Positions 18,384-28,538 of a DNA stretch of 64,000 nucleotides are shown piece after piece. Where the stretch lies: positions 6,076,001-6,140,000 of the forward strand of contig NZ_CP025624.1 of assembly GCF_002874965.1 (NCBI RefSeq), given 5' to 3'. This DNA is from Pseudomonas sp. NC02. GTDB taxonomy: Bacteria; Pseudomonadota; Gammaproteobacteria; Pseudomonadales; Pseudomonadaceae. Under the pieces are notes generated by a model. It did no database searches. It saw nothing but the letters and a program-made list of their open reading frames with translations, and was not told where the DNA came from. The position numbers and the translations under genes are program-made. Each line of letters begins with the position of its first letter. The stretch's first letter is position 1.

Positions 18384-20102
18384 ATGCGCCCACTCGCTCC
18401 CCTTGCTCTTGTCCTGTTGCTCACCGCGTGCGGCGACGGCGAATCGCTGTTGCCGCCCGATGCGCGGCTGCCCGATGGCGGTCGTTACCGTGGCGATGTG
18501 GTCAATGGCTTGCTGCAAGGCCAGGGCCGGGTGGATTACCCCAATGGCAGCTGGTACGCGGGCCAGTTCGATAAAGGCCAGTGGCACGGCCAGGGCGAAT
18601 GGCATGGCAGCAACGGCGAGGTCTATAAAGGCCAGTTCCAGCAGGGCCTGTTCGACGGCCAGGGCAGCCTGACCACGTCGGGCAACAGCTACGTCGGCGG
18701 TTTCAAACAAGGCAAGCGCAACGGCGAAGGCACCCTCAAAGAGGGGCAGATGACCTATCGCGGCGAATTCAAGGACGACCAGTATTCCGGCCTCGGCCGC
18801 CTCGAGTTGGCCGACGGCAGCCAGTACCAGGGCCAGTTCGCCCACGGCAAGCCCAACGGCGAAGGCCAGCGCAACGACGACAGCGGCAACCAGTTCAGCG
18901 GCCGCTTCGTCGATGGCCAGCTGGAGGGCAACGGCACCTTCAACAGCGCCGACGGCGACATGTACATCGGCCATTTCAAACAAAACCAGCTCAACGGCAA
19001 GGGCCGCTACGAAAACGCCGACGGCGACGTATGGATCGGCGAATTCAAGGAAGGCGCCCTCAGCGGCAAGGGCGAACTGATCGGCGTCGATGGCAGCCAC
19101 TACGTCGGCCAGTTCGTCGACTGGCGCTTCACAGGCACAGGCCGCCTGAACCTCACCGACGGCAGCTTCTATATTGGCGGCTTCGACAGCGACAGCTATC
19201 AAGGTCGTGGCACTTTGGTGCTCACCGACGGCACCGTGCAGGCCGGCACCTGGGTCAACGGCATGCGCGTGCGCGACGCCGAGGGCAAATTGTTGCCTGA
19301 CCCGCTGGAAATCGGCCTGTTTGCCCAGGGCCACTTGCTGGATGCCGCCCTCGCCGCCGTGCCCGCGTCCAGATCGGGGGTGGAGCTGTACACCCTGGTG
19401 GTGGCCGGCGACGGCAAACAAAGCGTGTTCCTGCGCGAAGCCGACTACGTCAGCAACATGCTCGCCACACGCTTCGGCGCCTACGGCCAGATCCGCCTGG
19501 TGAACCATCGCGACCATATTGCCGACCGCCCGATGGCCACTCGCGAAAGCCTGCGCCGCGCAGTCCAGACCCTGGCCGAACGCAGTGGCCCGCAAGACCT
19601 GGTGTTTATCTACCTGACCAGCCACGGCACCCACGAGCACGAACTGGTGCTCGACCAGCCGCGCATGGAGCTGGCCGACCTGCCGGCCGATGAGCTGGCC
19701 GCCGTGCTGGCACCGCTGAAGAACCGCGACAAGATCATCGTGATTTCGGCCTGCTACTCCGGCGGGTTCATCCCGGCCCTGAAGGACGAACACACCCTGA
19801 TCATGACCGCCTCGCGCGCCGATCGTGTGTCGTTCGGCTGCTCCGAAGAGGCCGACTTCACCTACTTCGGCGACGCCCTCTTCGCCCAGGCCTTCAACCA
19901 GACCGACGACTTGCAGCAAGCCTTCAAGCTGGCACAGACCCACGTGGCCGAACGCGAACAGGCGGACAACTTCGAAGCCTCCGAACCGCAGATCTGGGCC
20001 CCCAAAGGCGTAATCGCCCATTGGCAATTATTACGCAAACAGCAGGCACGAAAGGCGCTCGATAGCGTCTCAATAAATAGCAAGGAAGCCAAGAGCAACT
20101 AA
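18384..20102 (+). CDS. MORN-repeat lipoprotein with C13 (legumain/caspase-like) peptidase domain
   Basis: A 572-residue protein. The signal peptide ends in a lipobox LLLTAC (Cys16), predicting lipidation. Residues ~30-290 are a run of about eleven MORN repeats of ~23 residues (YxGxFxxGxxxGxGxL pattern). The C-terminal domain has the clan-CD dyad: His414 in [10 protein letters not shown] and Cys457 in ISACYSGGF, the signature of C13 legumain-like peptidases. The MORN part may bind membrane or glycan, and the peptidase may cleave after Asn or Asp. No substrate is known. It is followed after 28 bases by an oxidoreductase gene. Confidence 0.85.
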   Translation: MRPLAPLALVLLLTACGDGESLLPPDARLPDGGRYRGDVVNGLLQGQGRVDYPNGSWYAGQFDKGQWHGQGEWHGSNGEVYKGQFQQGLFDGQGSLTTSGNSYVGGFKQGKRNGEGTLKEGQMTYRGEFKDDQYSGLGRLELADGSQYQGQFAHGKPNGEGQRNDDSGNQFSGRFVDGQLEGNGTFNSADGDMYIGHFKQNQLNGKGRYENADGDVWIGEFKEGALSGKGELIGVDGSHYVGQFVDWRFTGTGRLNLTDGSFYIGGFDSDSYQGRGTLVLTDGTVQAGTWVNGMRVRDAEGKLLPDPLEIGLFAQGHLLDAALAAVPASRSGVELYTLVVAGDGKQSVFLREADYVSNMLATRFGAYGQIRLVNHRDHIADRPMATRESLRRAVQTLAERSGPQDLVFIYLTSHGTHEHELVLDQPRMELADLPADELAAVLAPLKNRDKIIVISACYSGGFIPALKDEHTLIMTASRADRVSFGCSEEADFTYFGDALFAQAFNQTDDLQQAFKLAQTHVAEREQADNFEASEPQIWAPKGVIAHWQLLRKQQARKALDSVSINSKEAKSN

Positions 20103-20130
20103 GCTGAATCTGTATCAAGGGGGAAACATC

Positions 20131-20772
20131 ATGTACCTGACGCCTCAGCATATCTTGCTCGCCGGAGCCTCCGGCTTGACCGGGGAGCACCTGCTGGACC
20201 GCCTGCTCAACGAGCCGACCGTGACCCGCGTGCTGGCACCCAGCCGCAAGCCTCTGGCCGAGCATCCACACCTGGAAAACCCGGTGGGCGACCCTGCAGT
20301 ATTCCTGCCGCAACTGAGCGGCCAGGTGGACATCGCCTTCTGCTGCCTGGGCACCACCATCAAGCAGGCCGGCTCCGAAGAAGCGTTCCGCGCCGTCGAC
20401 CTGGACATGGTCGTGGCCTTTGCCAAGCGCGCCCGGGAAATGGGGGCGCGGCACCTGATCGTGATCAGCGCAATCGGTGCCGACCCGAAATCCTCGATCT
20501 TCTACAACCGCGTCAAGGGCGAGATGGAACAGGCGTTGAAAGCCCAGGATTGGCCGCAGTTGACCATCGTCCGACCTTCGCTGTTGTTGGGTGAGCGATT
20601 GGAACCGCGGCTGGCCGAGCAACTGGCCGGGCCATTGTCGCGGCTGATTCCGGGCAAGTACCACGGCATTGAAGTGTGCGAACTGGCGCGGGCGATGTGG
20701 CGACTGGCGCTGGAAGAGCAGGATGGGGTGCGGGTTATAGAGTCGGACGAGCTGCGCAAGCTCGGCAAATAA
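20131..20772 (+). CDS. NAD(P)-binding oxidoreductase, atypical SDR family
   Basis: A 213-residue Rossmann protein with the N-terminal nucleotide motif [13 protein letters not shown] and a mid-protein [14 protein letters not shown]...YNRVKGEME stretch typical of NAD(P)H-binding SDR-like proteins of the YbjT/TIP30 kind. AAGGGGGAA precedes the ATG. The substrate is unknown. It could be cotranscribed with the MORN/C13 gene upstream. Confidence 0.85.
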   Translation: MYLTPQHILLAGASGLTGEHLLDRLLNEPTVTRVLAPSRKPLAEHPHLENPVGDPAVFLPQLSGQVDIAFCCLGTTIKQAGSEEAFRAVDLDMVVAFAKRAREMGARHLIVISAIGADPKSSIFYNRVKGEMEQALKAQDWPQLTIVRPSLLLGERLEPRLAEQLAGPLSRLIPGKYHGIEVCELARAMWRLALEEQDGVRVIESDELRKLGK

Positions 20773-20800
20773 CACGTAATTCCAGGCAGGACACCATCCA

Positions 20801-20894
20801 AATGTGGGAGCGGGCTTGCTCGCGAATGCGGTGGATCAGTCAATGATACAGTGACTGATCCACCGCATTCGCGAGCAAGCCCGCTCCCACATTG
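20801..20894. repeat. REP pair, long near-perfect inverted repeat
   Basis: AATGTGGGAGCGGGCTTGCT and its inverted partner flank a spacer in which GGTGGATCAGTCA also pairs with TGACTGATCCACC, so nearly the whole 94-base element is self-complementary. It lies between convergent genes and probably acts as a bidirectional transcript end. Confidence 0.9.
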
Positions 20895-20921
20895 GATTTC
20901 TGTTAATACTGGGATTAAGTA

Positions 20922-21206
20922 CTACAGCCCGCCCGTCGCGTTAAACCCAACCCCCAGCACCGTCAGCACCGACAGCGGCAACAGCAGCGTGTCGAGCAAG
21001 GCACTGGCCGGCAGGTCGACATGGGGATAGCTCGGCGCCTCGGCCCCAAAACGGTCCATCGCGCAGCACCCGCCCTGAATCGCATACATGTCCAGCCGCG
21101 TGCCGGCATACACCACCGGCGCGCCGGGCTGGGCTGCGTCCAGGGTTCGCGCAGTCGCACACCCGGTCAGTTGCAGCGCCAGCAGCACCATCAATAGTTT
21201 ATTCAT
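20922..21206 (-). CDS. YceK/YidQ family lipoprotein
   Basis: A 94-residue lipoprotein with lipobox LQLTGCAT and the family pattern [15 protein letters not shown] followed by a hydrophobic C-terminal helix ([16 protein letters not shown]). It overlaps the ubiX stop by 8 bases, so translation is probably coupled. Members are exported to the envelope; function unknown. Confidence 0.85.
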   Translation of the reverse strand: MNKLLMVLLALQLTGCATARTLDAAQPGAPVVYAGTRLDMYAIQGGCCAMDRFGAEAPSYPHVDLPASALLDTLLLPLSVLTVLGVGFNATGGL

Positions 21207-21828
21207 CACTGCTCAAATGGTGCTCGCCCCAGCGCGGCAGCATGTCCTGGGGAATGTTCAGCAGGTTGAGAATCCGCGCCACCACAAAGTCCACCAGGTC
21301 ATCGATGGTCTGCGGCTGGTGATAGAAGCCCGGCGACGCCGGCAAGATAGTCACGCCCATGTTCGACAGCTTGAGCATGTGCTCCAGATGGATGCTCGAA
21401 TACGGCGCTTCGCGCGGCACCAGAATCAACTGGCGACGCTCCTTCAAGGTCACGTCCGCCGCGCGCTCGATCAGATTGTTGCAGGCGCCCGTGGCAATCG
21501 CCGACAGGGTCCCGGTGGAACACGGCACCACCACCATCGCGGCCGGTGCACCGGAGCCCGACGCCACCGGTGACATCCAGTCTTCCTTGCCATAGACCTT
21601 GATCTGCCCCGCCGCCGCACCGGTGTACTCGGTGAGGAAGGCCTGCATCATCTGCACTTTGGGCGGCAACGCCACATCGGTCTCGGTGGCCAGCACCAGT
21701 TGCGCGGCCTTGGAGATCAGGAAGTGCACCTCGCGGTCTTCGCGCACCAGGCAGTCCAGCAGGCGCAAGCCATAGGGCGCGCCGGACGCGCCGGTCATCG
21801 CCAGGGTGACGCGTTCCGGGCCGCTCAC
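21199..21828 (-). CDS. ubiX: Flavin prenyltransferase UbiX
   Basis: A 209-residue flavoprotein that prenylates FMN for the UbiD decarboxylase in ubiquinone synthesis. Motifs are [41 protein letters not shown] split by the flavin site, and [14 protein letters not shown]. Translation begins at a GTG that overlaps the mpl stop (GTGA). The length fits the family. The gene is translationally coupled to mpl. Confidence 0.95.
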   Translation of the reverse strand: MSGPERVTLAMTGASGAPYGLRLLDCLVREDREVHFLISKAAQLVLATETDVALPPKVQMMQAFLTEYTGAAAGQIKVYGKEDWMSPVASGSGAPAAMVVVPCSTGTLSAIATGACNNLIERAADVTLKERRQLILVPREAPYSSIHLEHMLKLSNMGVTILPASPGFYHQPQTIDDLVDFVVARILNLLNIPQDMLPRWGEHHLSSDE

Positions 21829-23174
21829 TTCAGGGCCTCGGCGAGTTTGCCATGCAGGCCACCAAAGCCGCCGTTGCTCATGATCACCACGTGAGTGCCG
21901 GGCCTGGCCTGGTGTTTCACGTGTTCGATAATGCCTTCCAGTGAGTCGCGGCAAATCGACGGCACCGTGCACAACGCGGCGATGGCAGGCAGGTCCCAAC
22001 CGAGGTTGGCCGGCGCGTACCAAACAACCTGGTCGGCATCGTTGACGCTTTCCGGCAAACCATCACGGTGGGCGCCCAGCTTCATGGAGTTGGAGCGCGG
22101 CTCGATAATCGCGATCACCTGGGCATCACCCACACGCTTGCGCAAGCCATCCAGGGTAGTGGCGATGGCCGTCGGGTGGTGGGCAAAGTCGTCATAGATG
22201 GTAATCCCATTCACTTCGGCGACCTTTTCCATCCGGCGCTTGACGCTTTTGAACGCGCTCAAGGCCGCAATGCCCATGGACGGCACCACGCCGACATGCC
22301 GCGCAGCCGCCAGGGTGACCAAGGCATTGGCGACGTTGTGCTGGCCGGTCATGTCCCAATCGACGATGCCTTGGGCGACGCCTTCGAACAGTACTTCAAA
22401 TTTGGAGCCATCTTCGCTCAGCAGTTTGACCTGCCATTGGCCGCCAGCACCGGTGGTTTGTACCGGGGTCCAGCAGCCCATCTCGATAACTCGCTGCAGG
22501 GCAGGTTCGGTGGTGGGGTGAATCACCAGGCCTTCGCTGGGAATGGTGCGCACCAAGTGGTGGAACTGCCGCTCGATGGCCGCCAGATCAGGGAAGATGT
22601 CCGCGTGATCGAACTCCAGGTTGTTCAGGATCGCCGTACGCGGGCGGTAGTGAACGAACTTGGAGCGTTTGTCGAAGAACGCGCTATCGTACTCATCGGC
22701 TTCGATAACAAAAAACGGGGTGTCGCCGAGGCGCGCCGACACCGAGAAATTCTGCGGCACGCCACCAATCAGGAAGCCCGGGCTCATGCCCGCATGCTCC
22801 AGCACCCAGGCCAGCATGCTGCTGGTGGTGGTCTTGCCATGGGTACCGGCAACGGCGAGTACCCAACGGCCTTGCAACACATGGTCGGCCAGCCATTGCG
22901 GGCCAGACACGTACGGCAAACCTTTATTCAGTACATATTCGACTGCCGGGTTACCGCGCACCATGGCATTGCCGATCACGACAAGGTCCGGGACCGGGTC
23001 GAATTGCGCCGGGTCATAACCTTGGGTCAGCTCAATGCCCTGGGCCTGCAGTTGCGTGCTCATGGGTGGGTAAACGTTGGCATCGGAGCCAGTAACATGA
23101 TGGCCCAGCTCTTTGGCGAGCACCGCCATCGAGCCCATGAACGTGCCGCAAATACCGAGAATATGAATGTGCAT
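21825..23174 (-). CDS. mpl: UDP-N-acetylmuramate:L-Ala-gamma-D-Glu-meso-DAP ligase
   Basis: A 449-residue Mur ligase that returns recycled murein tripeptide to UDP-MurNAc. It shows the N-terminal [16 protein letters not shown], the ATP-binding [10 protein letters not shown], and [16 protein letters not shown]. The ATG at 23174 fits the known family start. With ldcA and the lytic enzymes, this window carries several murein recycling steps. Confidence 0.96.
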   Translation of the reverse strand: MHIHILGICGTFMGSMAVLAKELGHHVTGSDANVYPPMSTQLQAQGIELTQGYDPAQFDPVPDLVVIGNAMVRGNPAVEYVLNKGLPYVSGPQWLADHVLQGRWVLAVAGTHGKTTTSSMLAWVLEHAGMSPGFLIGGVPQNFSVSARLGDTPFFVIEADEYDSAFFDKRSKFVHYRPRTAILNNLEFDHADIFPDLAAIERQFHHLVRTIPSEGLVIHPTTEPALQRVIEMGCWTPVQTTGAGGQWQVKLLSEDGSKFEVLFEGVAQGIVDWDMTGQHNVANALVTLAAARHVGVVPSMGIAALSAFKSVKRRMEKVAEVNGITIYDDFAHHPTAIATTLDGLRKRVGDAQVIAIIEPRSNSMKLGAHRDGLPESVNDADQVVWYAPANLGWDLPAIAALCTVPSICRDSLEGIIEHVKHQARPGTHVVIMSNGGFGGLHGKLAEALK

Positions 23175-23392
23175 AGTCGACCTCGTAAAACATCGAGGCA
23201 GGTTAGCGCAGGGAAGGGAAAATCGCACTCTTTAGCTGTAGCACGCAGGCCTTGGGGGGTAGCCGCCATTGTTTGTCAGAGCGTAGGGGAATATTCGATA
23301 AGTCCGGTGCCACAGGATGCATGCATGGCATCGGACCCATCGCCAGTTTGACTGAGCATCATCCATGACTCGAAAGTTTACGCGGGGTTATG

Positions 23393-24382
23393 TCACACGA
23401 CTTTTGTTTCGGCAGACTCCGCCGGTAATTCCAGCGTTTTCATGTGCAACAACTTCCCTATGAACTTGTTTAATGCGTCGAATTTTTTATCAATAACATC
23501 CAGACGGCCTTTGTCATCGGTGCCGTCTGCGGGAGTGGCAATGTAAGGCCGGAATACCATGTCGCTTTCGTCCGCCAGTTTTTTAAGCTGTTCCTCCGCA
23601 GTTTTATACAAGGCCTCAAGCGTTTCCAGGCGCTCGCTTGGCGTACGCGACGACGAGGAGTCGCTCATTTTAAGTGCCGGAGCATTCGTTCCTTGACGCA
23701 TTGCCATAATATTGTTGGCAATGACTTCCATGCGCAACTCGGCCAGGCCCAAGCGCGCGGTCGTGGCACCCGTGTCGGTGTCCTGCGTGGCGACGACCGA
23801 TGTTGTCCCGTCGGTTTTCGCGGCAGGCACCTGCGTGCTTGGAGCCGGCTGGTGAGCCGGAGGGAGCAGTGGCGTATTGTTTGTAAACTGCGCCTTGATT
23901 GTCTCGCCAGACCAAACCGAGCCTGCGTAGGTACCAATACTCAGGGGAGCACTGACCAATCCGCTTACACCCGAACTGACAAAGGCGTCGCGGGCTACCG
24001 TCGCCGCCTGGGGCGAGGTGTCGAACACCTTAGCCTTGACCAGGCGATCAGCAACCATCAGGTTTTGAGTCACCTGTGCCATATCTTTAGGATCTGCGCT
24101 GGCCTGAGGCTTGAACGGCCGGTTGGCAGGCCCTTGGTTCATCAATTTTTGTTGTGTCAGCGTTTGAAAATTATTGGGTTTCTCGGGCTTGGGTAGCGTT
24201 GTGGAGGTGTCTGTGGCCGGATTTTTCCCTAACCGGGGTTTAGGTTGGGGAGCTATTGGAGGGGAGCTGCCCTGGCCACCGGGACGTACTATCGGAGGCG
24301 TTACACCGCCATTGCGCGGGGCCGGTGGTGTATTCACTGGAGGTAGATTGACCGTGTTGGGCCGAATTCTAATACTATTCAT
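23393..24382 (-). CDS. Orphan proline-rich protein, candidate secreted protein
   Basis: A 329-residue protein that I do not recognise. The first ~80 residues are disordered and rich in Pro, Asn, Thr and basic residues, with no acidic residue until about residue 57 and an Ile at position 4 (MNSIRIRPNTVNLPP). The middle is Ala/Ser-rich, and the C-terminal third is helical with a probable coiled coil (RTPSERLETLEALYKTAEEQLKKL). There is no signal peptide or membrane segment. The upstream 230 bases are AT-rich and the gene's own base use is less GC-rich than its neighbours, suggesting transfer. An N-terminus of this kind fits type III secretion rules, but this is inference. Confidence 0.7.
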   Translation of the reverse strand: MNSIRIRPNTVNLPPVNTPPAPRNGGVTPPIVRPGGQGSSPPIAPQPKPRLGKNPATDTSTTLPKPEKPNNFQTLTQQKLMNQGPANRPFKPQASADPKDMAQVTQNLMVADRLVKAKVFDTSPQAATVARDAFVSSGVSGLVSAPLSIGTYAGSVWSGETIKAQFTNNTPLLPPAHQPAPSTQVPAAKTDGTTSVVATQDTDTGATTARLGLAELRMEVIANNIMAMRQGTNAPALKMSDSSSSRTPSERLETLEALYKTAEEQLKKLADESDMVFRPYIATPADGTDDKGRLDVIDKKFDALNKFIGKLLHMKTLELPAESAETKVV

Positions 24383-24615
24383 GATTATTATCTCACTTGT
24401 TGTTACTATTTACGCATAAGCGCTATTAGCGAGTTATCGAGACAATCGACAACCGCCAACTTAGTAACTAAACAGATAATGAACGTTCCAGAAGACAGTC
24501 ACCCACACAAGAAAATACATGACAAAACATTAATACGGTGCGACGCCAATTATTTAACGCACAGTCGCCCACAACACAGATTGATCACTCACAGCCAGAA
24601 CAGGTAACGTCATCA
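24383..24615. other. AT-rich intergenic stretch
   Basis: About 230 bases, clearly lower in GC than the rest of the window, between the orphan gene and eatR (both minus strand). A weak match to an HrpL-type promoter reads GGAACG at 24489-24484 and TTACTAA at 24467-24461 on the minus strand, with a 16-base spacer. No gene was found. Confidence 0.5.
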
Positions 24616-26526
24616 TTAAACCTGACGCGCTATACCATACTTACGTAACTTTCTATAAAGCGTATTTCTACTGACTCCAAGCACGGTCGCCACGTGCGTC
24701 ATATGCCAGCGTTGCTGCACCAATGTTGCCAGCAATGCCTGGCGCTCGGCAGCATCCAGCAATGAGTTTGCCGGTTCACTCATCGCCACCGGCAGGGTTT
24801 GCACGGCACGAATCTGTGCAGGCAGGTCATCAAGCCTCACCCGCCCGTCCTCACACAGTGCGGCAAGGGTGCGCAACACCGTGCGCAACTGCCGCACGTT
24901 GCCCGGCCACGCGAACGCCAACAGGGCCTGGCGGGCCTCGCCGTCAAGCTGCACCGCCTGATCTCCCGCTTCTTCGGCCAACAGGAAGTCCAGCAGTTGC
25001 AACTTGTCACTGCGCTCGCGCAACGGCGGCAAGGCCACTTCCAGGCCATTGAGCCGGTAATACAGGTCTTCACGAAAACTACCGTCCTGCACCCGATCAA
25101 GCAGATTACGGTGGGTAGCGCTGATAATTCTGACGTCCACCGCTTGCGGTTCACCGCCGATGGGCACTACCAAGCGGTCTTCAAGCACCCTTAATAGCCG
25201 GGTTTGCAAAGCCAGCGGCATATCGCCGATTTCATCCAGAAACAACGTGCCACCATCTGCCTGCTGCAGCTTGCCGCGCATGCCTTCCTTGCGGGCGCCG
25301 GTAAAACTGCCGCCGCGATAACCGAACAGCTCGCTTTCGATGAGGCTTTCCGGGATGGCTGCGCAGTTGAGGGCCACAAAGGCTTTATCTGCGCGCAGGC
25401 TTGCATGGTGCACGGCCTTGGCAAACGCCTCTTTGCCAGACCCGGTTTCCCCCTGGATCAGCAAAGGCACATCACGCTCGAACACCCGCAAGGCTCTGCG
25501 GAAATCGTTTTGCAGCGCCGCGTCTCCAAGGCAAATGCCCGGCAATCGCGGCCGCTCCGGCAAGGCGTGGGCCACCGGCACCGGTACGCTGCGTGGCTGG
25601 CCGCGCAACACCGCGAACAAGCCACGGCCATCGCGGGTACGCAGGGGCCAACTGGCGCTGGCGTTCGCGCTGGCACGCCCGAGCAACTCATCGAGCGAAC
25701 AATCGAAAAACGCCTCGACCGGCTGCCCCAACAACCCGCCACGGATTTGCCCGAGCAGGTTCAACGCACTCTGGTTAACCGCACAAATGCGCCCTTCACC
25801 ATCGAACGCCAGCAGCCCTTCGCTGAACAGGCCCACAGACTCGGCCTGCAAATGAAAGCGCAGCAACCAGTGGTGCTCAAAATGGCGCAGGAAGTAACAG
25901 CTCTCGATCATCTTCGCCGAAAGATTGACCAGCGCCATGGTGTGGAACTGGCTCTGGCGCGACACCGCCTCCCGGGCCGAGGACACATCCAGCACCGCCA
26001 GCAGTTCGCCATGAGGGTCGAACACCGGGCTGGCCGAGCAGGTCAGGCCGGTATGTCGGCCACGAAAATGTTCATCGCGATGAATCGTCAGGGACTGGCG
26101 CTCCACCAGGCAGGTGCCGATGCCGTTGGTGCCTTCGCAGGCCTCGCTCCAATCGGCACCCAGCCACAGCCCGGCACCCTCGAAGATCTTGCGCTCGCTG
26201 GGGGCGGTGACGCAGTTGAGGATCACCCCGCGGGCGTCGGTCAGCAGCACCGCATGGCCGGCGCCGGAGAGCTGTTGATGCAGGCTGTTCATTTCATTGC
26301 CGGCGATGCTCAGCACTTGTTGCAGGCGTTCGCGGCTTTCCAGCAGGCGGCCATGTTCGAGCACCGTGGGCGCGATGGTCAATGCGGGGTCGAGGTGATA
26401 GTCCTCAAGACAACGCAGCCAGGAGCGGGCGATGGACGGATCGCTGCCGGGGCCATGCAGCGGGTCCTGCCCACGGGTGACCGTCAGGACTTGTTGGGCA
26501 TGGCGACTGAAATGATCGTTTTGCAT
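24616..26526 (-). CDS. eatR: Sigma-54-dependent activator of ethanolamine catabolism (EatR/AcoR type)
   Basis: A 636-residue enhancer-binding protein. The N-terminal ~300 residues carry a GAF-like sensory region (ILNCVTAPSERKIFEGAGLW, WSEACEGTNGIGTCL) and a PAS-like segment. The AAA+ domain shows Walker A GETGSGKEAF, GSFTGA in place of the usual GAFTGA (residues 406-411), and Walker B GGTLFLDEIGD. A Fis-type helix-turn-helix ends the protein (MTHVATVLGVSRNTLYRKL). It diverges from the exaC-eat-eutBC genes. In P. aeruginosa the homologous EatR with RpoN drives ethanolamine use, so the same role is inferred. Confidence 0.88.
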   Translation of the reverse strand: MQNDHFSRHAQQVLTVTRGQDPLHGPGSDPSIARSWLRCLEDYHLDPALTIAPTVLEHGRLLESRERLQQVLSIAGNEMNSLHQQLSGAGHAVLLTDARGVILNCVTAPSERKIFEGAGLWLGADWSEACEGTNGIGTCLVERQSLTIHRDEHFRGRHTGLTCSASPVFDPHGELLAVLDVSSAREAVSRQSQFHTMALVNLSAKMIESCYFLRHFEHHWLLRFHLQAESVGLFSEGLLAFDGEGRICAVNQSALNLLGQIRGGLLGQPVEAFFDCSLDELLGRASANASASWPLRTRDGRGLFAVLRGQPRSVPVPVAHALPERPRLPGICLGDAALQNDFRRALRVFERDVPLLIQGETGSGKEAFAKAVHHASLRADKAFVALNCAAIPESLIESELFGYRGGSFTGARKEGMRGKLQQADGGTLFLDEIGDMPLALQTRLLRVLEDRLVVPIGGEPQAVDVRIISATHRNLLDRVQDGSFREDLYYRLNGLEVALPPLRERSDKLQLLDFLLAEEAGDQAVQLDGEARQALLAFAWPGNVRQLRTVLRTLAALCEDGRVRLDDLPAQIRAVQTLPVAMSEPANSLLDAAERQALLATLVQQRWHMTHVATVLGVSRNTLYRKLRKYGIARQV

Positions 26527-26628
26527 GTTCTTATTATTCTCCCTGCGTGAAGTACACCGCGCGCGAGTGCCCAGCATCCTCCAGCCTCCCGACCAATGCA
26601 ATCCCGGGCAGACCCACCGGTCACAGGC

Positions 26629-26679
26629 TGTACCGCTTATGGCACAAACTGTCACCCAGGCTGTACCAAGCCTGCCACA
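26629..26679 (+). promoter_or_regulatory. Two upstream dyads, likely EatR binding sites
   Basis: TGTACC-N6-GGCACA (26629-26646) and TGTACC-N6-GCCACA (26662-26679) share the left arm and a CACA right end. Their centres are 33 bp apart, about three helical turns. They lie about 54-104 bp upstream of the -24 element, the usual range for sigma-54 activator sites. Confidence 0.55.
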
Positions 26680-26732
26680 GCAACGGTTTGCAACAACCTC
26701 TAAACCCTTGATTTACAGGCTCTACGAGGCAC

Positions 26733-26748
26733 TGGCCCGACCTTTGCT
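26733..26748 (+). promoter_or_regulatory. Sigma-54 (-24/-12) promoter for exaC
   Basis: TGGCCCGACCTTTGCT matches the RpoN consensus TGGCACG-N4-TTGCW at all but one position, with correct GG/GC spacing. Transcription would start near 26760, about 54 bases before the ATG at 26814. Confidence 0.85.
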
Positions 26749-26813
26749 CTACGCTTTAACAAGCACAACCGTGCGTCCTCCAATAAACACAAAAAAGCCA
26801 GGAGATACCCACC

Positions 26814-28334
26814 ATGCGTTACGCACACCCCGGTACTGAAGGCGCGATCGTTTCGTTCAAGGCCAAGTACGGCAACTACATCGGCGGTGAGTTTGTCGCG
26901 CCGGTCGATGGCAACTATTTCACCAACACCTCGCCGGTCAACGGCAAGCCCATCGCCGAATTCCCGCGCTCCACTGCCAAGGATATCGACAAGGCCCTGG
27001 ACGCCGCCCACGCCGCCGCTGACGCCTGGGGCAAGACCTCGGCCCAGGACCGCTCGCTGGTACTGCTGAAAATCGCCGACCGCATCGAACAGAACCTCGA
27101 ACTGCTAGCCATCACCGAAACCTGGGACAACGGCAAGGCCGTGCGCGAAACACTGAACGCCGACATCCCGCTGGCCGCGGATCACTTCCGCTACTTCGCC
27201 GGCTGCATCCGCGCGCAGGAAGGCAGCAGCGCCGAGATCAACGAACACACCGCCGCTTACCACTTCCACGAACCGCTGGGCGTGGTCGGCCAGATCATCC
27301 CGTGGAACTTCCCGCTGCTGATGGCCGCCTGGAAACTCGCGCCAGCCCTGGCCGCCGGTAACTGCGTGGTGCTCAAGCCTGCCGAGCAAACCCCGCTGGG
27401 CATCAACGTGCTGATGGAACTGATCGGCGACCTGCTGCCGCCGGGCGTACTGAACGTGGTGCACGGCTACGGCAAAGAAGCCGGCGAAGCCCTGGCCACC
27501 AGCAAGCGCATCGCCAAGATCGCCTTCACCGGCTCCACGCCAGTGGGCTCGCACATCATGCACGCGGCCGCCGAGAACATCATTCCGTCCACCGTTGAGC
27601 TGGGCGGCAAGTCGCCGAACATCTTCTTCGCCGACATCATGAAAGCCGAACCGCAATTCATCGAGAAGGCCGCCGAAGGTTTGGTGCTGGCGTTCTTCAA
27701 CCAGGGCGAAGTGTGCACCTGCCCTTCCCGCGCGCTGGTGGAAGAGTCGATCTACGACGACTTCATGAAAGTGGTGATGAAGAAGGTCGAGTCGATCAAA
27801 CGTGGCGACCCGCTGGACACCGACACCATGGTCGGCGCCCAGGCGTCCGAGCAGCAATTCGACAAGATTTTGTCCTACCTCGAAATCGCCAAGGGCGAAG
27901 GCGCCGAGCTGCTCACCGGCGGCAAGGTCGAGAAGCTGACCGGCGATCTGGCCACCGGCTATTACATCCAGCCGACCCTGCTCAAGGGCACCAACAAGAT
28001 GCGGGTGTTCCAGGAAGAAATCTTTGGCCCGGTGGTGAGCATCACTACCTTCAAGGATGAAGCCGAAGCCCTGGCGATTGCCAACGACACCGAGTTCGGC
28101 CTGGGTGCCGGCCTGTGGACCCGCGACATCAACCGCGCGTACCGCATGGGCCGGGCGATCAAGGCCGGGCGTGTATGGACCAACTGCTATCACCTGTACC
28201 CGGCGCATGCCGCGTTCGGTGGTTACAAGAAGTCCGGTGTGGGCCGTGAGACTCACAAGATGATGCTTGATCACTATCAGCAGACCAAAAACCTGCTGGT
28301 GAGCTACGACATCAACCCGCTGGGCTTCTTCTAA
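26814..28334 (+). CDS. exaC: Acetaldehyde (aldehyde) dehydrogenase, ExaC type
   Basis: A 506-residue NAD-dependent aldehyde dehydrogenase. The catalytic cysteine is in [13 protein letters not shown] and the general base in [29 protein letters not shown] is the cofactor-site block. In this context it should oxidise acetaldehyde released by EutBC to acetate. AAGCCAGGAG precedes the ATG. The sigma-54 promoter upstream and divergent eatR support induction by ethanolamine. Confidence 0.93.
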   Translation: MRYAHPGTEGAIVSFKAKYGNYIGGEFVAPVDGNYFTNTSPVNGKPIAEFPRSTAKDIDKALDAAHAAADAWGKTSAQDRSLVLLKIADRIEQNLELLAITETWDNGKAVRETLNADIPLAADHFRYFAGCIRAQEGSSAEINEHTAAYHFHEPLGVVGQIIPWNFPLLMAAWKLAPALAAGNCVVLKPAEQTPLGINVLMELIGDLLPPGVLNVVHGYGKEAGEALATSKRIAKIAFTGSTPVGSHIMHAAAENIIPSTVELGGKSPNIFFADIMKAEPQFIEKAAEGLVLAFFNQGEVCTCPSRALVEESIYDDFMKVVMKKVESIKRGDPLDTDTMVGAQASEQQFDKILSYLEIAKGEGAELLTGGKVEKLTGDLATGYYIQPTLLKGTNKMRVFQEEIFGPVVSITTFKDEAEALAIANDTEFGLGAGLWTRDINRAYRMGRAIKAGRVWTNCYHLYPAHAAFGGYKKSGVGRETHKMMLDHYQQTKNLLVSYDINPLGFF

Positions 28335-28340
28335 CTCACA

Positions 28341-28459
28341 ACCCGCTCCCACATTTGAAATGCAATAAAAATGTGGGAGCGGGCTTGCTCGCGAATGCGG
28401 TGTATCAGTTACTGAGTTTTCAACTGACTACCGCATTCGCGAGCAAGCCCGCTCCCACA
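28341..28459. repeat. REP cluster: one partial and two full elements
   Basis: CCCGCTCCCACATTTG (28342-28357), a plus-orientation copy from 28371 and an inverted copy ending at 28459. It separates exaC from the permease gene and may cause differential expression within the ethanolamine locus. Confidence 0.85.
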
Positions 28460-28489
28460 CTTGATCTTCACAAGACCTTGCTACTCATT

Positions 28490-28509
28490 CGGCTTACTTA
28501 AGTAAGCCG
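28490..28509. promoter_or_regulatory. Perfect 20-bp palindrome before the permease gene
   Basis: CGGCTTACTT followed by its exact complement AAGTAAGCCG, 29 bases upstream of the eat start. It could be an operator or, in RNA, an 8-bp stem with a TTAA loop. No T tract follows. Confidence 0.5.
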
Positions 28510-28538
28510 GGATAAAACAATAAGAAAGGGATTCCATC

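Noticed and set aside
18327..20027. 566-codon minus-strand open frame over the MORN/C13 gene
   Set aside because: The repetitive Val/Ala/Leu product mirrors the MORN codon periodicity; the plus strand has lipobox, repeats and catalytic dyad.
24461..24489. HrpL-type promoter
   Set aside because: Only part of the second half-site matches (TTACTAA against CCACNNA), so it is kept as a hint in a finding, not called as a promoter.
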